Of a stretch of DNA of 26,721 bases, positions 23,409 to 26,721 are shown in pieces. Under the pieces are notes generated by a model. It was given only the letters and a program-made list of their open reading frames with translations. It was not told the origin of the DNA and did no database searches. Source of the DNA: Burkholderiales bacterium (GTDB lineage: Bacteria > Pseudomonadota > Gammaproteobacteria > Burkholderiales > Burkholderiaceae); contig CANBUA010000029.1 in NCBI GenBank assembly GCA_947372535.1, positions 1 through 26,721 of the forward strand, in the 5' to 3' direction. A program made the position numbers and the translations under genes. The stretch's first letter is position 1. Each line of letters opens with the position of its first letter.

Positions 23409-25742
23409 ATGACCACGACCCACAACCTCGGCTTTCCCCGCATCGGCGCCAAGCGCGAACTGAAGTTCGCCCTGGAGTCCTACTGGAAGGGTGAATCCTC
23501 CCGCGAGACACTCAAAGAAGTGGGCACCCAACTGCGCCGACACCACTGGACCAGCCAAGCTGGCCTTGACCTGGTGCCCGTGGGTGACTTCGCTTTCTAT
23601 GACCAGATGCTGGACATGAGCTTCACGCTGGGCAACCTGCCCGAACGCGTGAAGGGCTTCGAAGGCGATGTGCTGGACAACTACTTCCGTGTGGCCCGCG
23701 GCCGCTCGGCCCAGAACGCCGAACACGCCGACTGCTGCGGAAGCGGCGTGGCCGCCGGAGAGATGACCAAGTGGTTCGACACCAACTACCACTACATCGT
23801 CCCTGAATTCAATGCCGACACCACGTTCAAGCTGGATGCCTCGCGCCTGCTGGACCAACTGTCTGAAGCCCGCGAGCAAGGCATCCAGGCCAAGCCTGTG
23901 ATCATCGGCCCAGTGACTTACTTGGCGCAAGGCAAGGCCAAAGACAATGCCGACAAGCTGGCGTTGCTCGATCGTTTGTTGCCCGTGTACGCGCAGTTGC
24001 TGGACACCTTGGCCGCACAAGGCGTGGAATGGGTCCAAATCGATGAGCCCATCCTGGTGACGGAACTGGACGCCGACTGGAAGCATGCCTTCACCACGGC
24101 CTATCACCAGCTCAAGGCTTGCAAGGTCAAGCTGCTGCTGGCCACCTACTTTGGCCAACTGCAAGAAAACCAACACCTGGCCGCCAACCTGCCTGTGGCC
24201 GGTCTGCACATCGATGCCATCAATGGCCGCGAAGACATCCGACCGCTGCTGAACCTGCTGCCAGGCAACAAGGTGCTTTCGCTGGGCGTGATCAATGGCC
24301 GAAACATCTGGAAGACCGACTTGAACGCCACGCTGGACTGGCTGGAGCCGCTGGCCGAGCGCCTGGGCGACCGCCTGTGGATCGCACCATCCTGCTCGCT
24401 GCTGCACGTGCCTGTGGACCTGGACAGCGAACAAAAGCTTGATGCCGACGTCAAATCCTGGCTGGCTTACGCCTTGCAGAAACTCGATGAACTGCGGACA
24501 TTGGCCAGCGCGCTGAAGAATGGCCGCGCATCGGTCCAGGCCGTGCTGGACGCCAACAAGGCTGCCATCGATGCCCGCCGCGCCTCACCACGCGTGAACA
24601 ACCCGGCCGTCAAGGCCGCGCTGCTGAAGATCAGCCACGAACTGGGCAAGCGCAAGGGCGCCTATGCGCAGCGCGCGCCCAAGCAAGCCGCCTTGCTGAA
24701 GCTGCCGGCCTTCCCGACGACGACCATTGGCTCCTTCCCGCAGACCGCCGACATCCGTCATGCCCGCAGCGAATACAAGGCAGGCCGTCTGGACGAAGCG
24801 GGCTACCAGGCCGCCATGAAGGCCGAGATCGAACGCAGCGTGCGCGAACAGGAAGCCCTCGACCTGGACGTGCTGGTGCATGGTGAGGCCGAACGCAACG
24901 ACATGGTCGAGTACTTCGGCGAACAGCTCGAAGGCTATGCCTTCAGCCAGTTCGGCTGGGTGCAGTCCTACGGTTCGCGTTGCGTGAAGCCGCCCATCCT
25001 GTTCGGCGACATCAGCCGCCCCAAGGCGATGACCGTGGAATGGATCAAGTACGCGGCCTCGCTCACCAAGCGCCCCATGAAAGGCATGCTGACCGGCCCG
25101 GTCACTATTCTGAACTGGTCCTTCGTTCGTGACGACCAGCCTCGCTCAGTGTCGTGCTACCAACTGGCCCTGGCCATCCGCGAAGAAGTGCTGGACCTGG
25201 AACAGGCTGGCGTGCGCGTGATCCAGATCGACGAGGCAGCGCTGCGTGAAGGCCTGCCGCTGCGCAAGTCGCAATGGAACACCTACCTGGATTGGGCCGT
25301 CGAGTCCTTCCGCATCACGGCCAATGGTGTGGAAGACGAAACCCAGATCCACACGCACATGTGCTACTCGGAGTTCAACGACATCATCAAGTCCATCGCC
25401 GACATGGATGCGGACGTGATCACCATCGAGACGTCGCGGTCGGACATGGAGCTGCTCGATGCCTTCGACAACTTCAACTACCCCAACGAGATCGGGCCAG
25501 GCGTGTATGACATCCACTCGCCCAACATCCCGACGCAAGCGCACATCGTGCAATTGATGCAAAAGGCCGCCGAGCGCATTCCTGCCGAGCGTCTGTGGGT
25601 GAACCCGGACTGTGGCCTCAAGACTCGTCAATGGCCAGAAGTGATCCCTGCGCTGACCAACATGGTGGCAGCCGCCAAAGCCCTGCGCCATCGCGGGTTT
25701 GGTGAGGAATCAGCGAAGCAGGTCGGCAACGTCCAGACATGA
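23409..25742 (+). CDS. metE: Cobalamin-independent methionine synthase
   Basis: The 777-residue enzyme transfers the methyl group of 5-methyltetrahydropteroyl-triglutamate to homocysteine, the last step of methionine synthesis. The length is normal (E. coli 753). The N-terminal duplicated barrel begins [18 protein letters not shown]; the C-terminal catalytic barrel begins [12 protein letters not shown]. Zinc ligands by comparison with E. coli: His650 and Cys652 ([12 protein letters not shown]), Glu674 ([10 protein letters not shown]), Cys735 ([10 protein letters not shown]). Ser654 replaces the E. coli Cys645 that is glutathionylated under oxidative stress. I chose ATG 23409 because the conserved start [12 protein letters not shown] follows directly; the frame opens at a TTG at 23376. 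Divergent from metR and followed by a strong hairpin. Confidence 0.97.
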   Translation: MTTTHNLGFPRIGAKRELKFALESYWKGESSRETLKEVGTQLRRHHWTSQAGLDLVPVGDFAFYDQMLDMSFTLGNLPERVKGFEGDVLDNYFRVARGRSAQNAEHADCCGSGVAAGEMTKWFDTNYHYIVPEFNADTTFKLDASRLLDQLSEAREQGIQAKPVIIGPVTYLAQGKAKDNADKLALLDRLLPVYAQLLDTLAAQGVEWVQIDEPILVTELDADWKHAFTTAYHQLKACKVKLLLATYFGQLQENQHLAANLPVAGLHIDAINGREDIRPLLNLLPGNKVLSLGVINGRNIWKTDLNATLDWLEPLAERLGDRLWIAPSCSLLHVPVDLDSEQKLDADVKSWLAYALQKLDELRTLASALKNGRASVQAVLDANKAAIDARRASPRVNNPAVKAALLKISHELGKRKGAYAQRAPKQAALLKLPAFPTTTIGSFPQTADIRHARSEYKAGRLDEAGYQAAMKAEIERSVREQEALDLDVLVHGEAERNDMVEYFGEQLEGYAFSQFGWVQSYGSRCVKPPILFGDISRPKAMTVEWIKYAASLTKRPMKGMLTGPVTILNWSFVRDDQPRSVSCYQLALAIREEVLDLEQAGVRVIQIDEAALREGLPLRKSQWNTYLDWAVESFRITANGVEDETQIHTHMCYSEFNDIIKSIADMDADVITIETSRSDMELLDAFDNFNYPNEIGPGVYDIHSPNIPTQAHIVQLMQKAAERIPAERLWVNPDCGLKTRQWPEVIPALTNMVAAAKALRHRGFGEESAKQVGNVQT

Positions 25743-25743
25743 C

Positions 25744-25765
25744 AAAGGGGCCGAAAGGCCCCTTT
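25744..25765. terminator. Terminator hairpin after metE (bidirectional)
   Basis: AAAGGGGCC and GGCCCCTTT form a 9-bp stem with a GAAA tetraloop, starting 2 bp after the metE stop. Short T runs on both strands suggest it serves metE and the convergent tRNA-Gly. Confidence 0.8.
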
Positions 25766-25810
25766 GATTAACTACCGGCAGAACACAGAATGCTTCTGCG
25801 CAGTAAAACT

Positions 25811-25886
25811 TGGAGCGGGATAAGAGACTCGAACTCTCGACCTATACCTTGGCAAGGTATCGCTCTACCAACTGAGCTAATCCCGC
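25811..25886 (-). tRNA. tRNA-Gly (GCC)
   Basis: The 76-nt minus-strand cloverleaf: acceptor GCGGGAT pairs with ATCCCGC, D arm TAGCTCAGTTGGTAGAGC, anticodon loop TTGCCAA giving GCC, T arm GAGAG-TTCGAGT-CTCTT (one G-U-type pairing), discriminator U, encoded CCA. It lies between metE (convergent) and lon (same strand, upstream). Confidence 0.97.
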
Positions 25887-25937
25887 ATATCGCTTTTGGA
25901 GATCACGTTTTGCTTCTTGTGATCAGCGAAGAACGCT

Positions 25938-25965
25938 ACTATACAACGATTTTCACGTCTTTCAG
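25938..25965 (-). promoter_or_regulatory. Putative promoter of tRNA-Gly
   Basis: On the minus strand CTGAAA (25965-25960), 16 bp, then TATAGT (25943-25938), giving transcription about 45 bases before the mature tRNA 5' end. A 7-bp inverted repeat ACGCTAC / GTAGCGT (25933-25939 and 25966-25972) brackets the element. No convincing lon terminator precedes it. Confidence 0.55.
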
Positions 25966-26010
25966 GTAGCGTCCCTCGTTTTTTTCCAACAACGAGCTTT
26001 TCAACCAGGC

Positions 26011-26721
26011 TCAGTGCTTGAGGACCTCTGCCTGCGTCGCAGCGGCTGCTGCGGCTTCAGGCTTGCCCTCGACCTTGGGGCCTTCCACCTTCACCTCTTC
26101 GTCAGGCAAAGGGGTGGGTTGACGCTCCAGGGCCACTTCCAGCACCTTGTCGATCCACTTGACGGGCACGATCTCGATCTGGCTCTTGATGTTTTCGGGG
26201 ATCTCAGCCAGGTCTTTCACGTTCTCTTCAGGGATCAGCACGGTCTTGATGCCGCCACGGTGGGCCGCCAGCAGCTTTTCCTTCAAGCCGCCAATGGCCG
26301 TGACCTCGCCTCGCAGCGTGATCTCACCAGTCATGGCCACATCAGCCCGCACCGGGATGCCCGTGAGCGCCGACACGAAGGCCGTCGTCATGGCCGCACC
26401 AGCACTCGGGCCGTCCTTGGGCGTGGCGCCATCGGGCACGTGGATGTGGATGTCGCGCTTCTCGAACAGATCGTCCGTGATGCCCAGGCGGCGAGCCCGT
26501 GAACGCACCACTGAACGAGCCGCCTCGACGGACTCCTTCATCACATCGCCCAATTGACCGGTGCGGATGATCACGCCCTTGCCAGGCATGATGGCCGCTT
26601 CGATGGTCAGCAAATCGCCGCCCACTTCCGTCCAGGCCAGACCCACGACCTGACCGATCTGGTTTTCCTTCGTGGCTTCGCCGTAGCTGTACTTGCGCAC
26701 GCCCAGGAAGTCGTTCAGGTT
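26011..26721 (-). CDS. lon: ATP-dependent Lon protease, C-terminal part (runs off right edge)
   Basis: 236 codons are visible before the stop; the frame stays open to the window edge (first codons [16 protein letters not shown]), so the ATPase part lies beyond. The protease domain is complete from [20 protein letters not shown] onward, with the catalytic Ser in [14 protein letters not shown] and the catalytic Lys in [21 protein letters not shown]: a Ser-Lys dyad. Lon degrades misfolded and regulatory proteins in the cytoplasm. After the conserved end ([13 protein letters not shown]) there is a non-conserved tail of about 40 residues rich in Pro, Glu, Lys and Ala, longer than in E. coli Lon. 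Confidence 0.97.
   Translation of the reverse strand, partial: NLNDFLGVRKYSYGEATKENQIGQVVGLAWTEVGGDLLTIEAAIMPGKGVIIRTGQLGDVMKESVEAARSVVRSRARRLGITDDLFEKRDIHIHVPDGATPKDGPSAGAAMTTAFVSALTGIPVRADVAMTGEITLRGEVTAIGGLKEKLLAAHRGGIKTVLIPEENVKDLAEIPENIKSQIEIVPVKWIDKVLEVALERQPTPLPDEEVKVEGPKVEGKPEAAAAAATQAEVLKH

Noticed and set aside
1..26721. Mobile elements, phage genes, CRISPR arrays or genomic-island signs near the two tRNA genes
   Set aside because: No transposase, integrase, terminal inverted repeats, direct tRNA 3' duplicates or spaced repeats were seen; gene packing and composition look uniform.

Overview
The window is a compact, GC-rich (roughly 60-65 percent by eye), densely coded bacterial chromosome segment. 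Gene content and arrangement (cyoABCD, then SURF1, then RegB/RegA; divergent metR and metE; HELGTPLAT-type RegB; Lon) fit a betaproteobacterium of the order Burkholderiales. That assignment is inference from gene families; there is no rRNA or marker gene to place it more finely. I see no insertion sequence, phage gene, integrase or CRISPR array. No non-coding stretch exceeds about 200 bases.

Region 1 (1-2888): the 5' part of a multi-PAS sensor histidine kinase runs off the left edge on the minus strand. Divergent from it is a two-gene operon encoding a fused double AHSA1/SRPBCC protein and an ArsR-type repressor. Two near-identical 20-bp palindromes lie at the operon promoter and look like autoregulatory operators.

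Region 2 (2904-8358, minus strand): a tightly packed five-gene surface-glycan operon in transcription order: FkbM methyltransferase, GT4-like glycosyltransferase, UDP-galactopyranose mutase (glf), an unclassified GT-B-like protein, and a two-part protein with a glycosyltransferase-like front and a methyltransferase-like back. The last three genes are joined by ATGA overlaps. Glf implies a galactofuranose-containing glycan. No flippase, polymerase or ABC exporter for the glycan is in view.

Region 3 (8559-13488, minus strand): a complete type I secretion operon: ABC exporter with a C39-like domain, HlyD-type adaptor and TolC-type outer membrane protein. It is of the kind that exports giant RTX/Lap adhesins, but no cargo gene is present. 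A strong hairpin separates it from the glycan operon. tRNA-Cys with its own terminator lies behind it.

Region 4 (13823-22355): an MHS-like MFS transporter is divergent from a respiratory block: cyoABCD (bo3-type quinol oxidase), a SURF1 assembly factor, and the redox two-component pair RegB/RegA. RegB keeps the quinone-site motif GGATNPF and a Cys at the position of the known redox switch, so the block probably couples quinone-pool redox state to oxidase expression.

Region 5 (22401-26721): MetR and cobalamin-independent methionine synthase MetE are divergent, with a MetR-like box between them. Then come a bidirectional terminator, tRNA-Gly(GCC) with a recognisable promoter, and the C-terminal part of Lon protease running off the right edge. 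MetE carries Ser where E. coli has the oxidation-sensitive Cys645.
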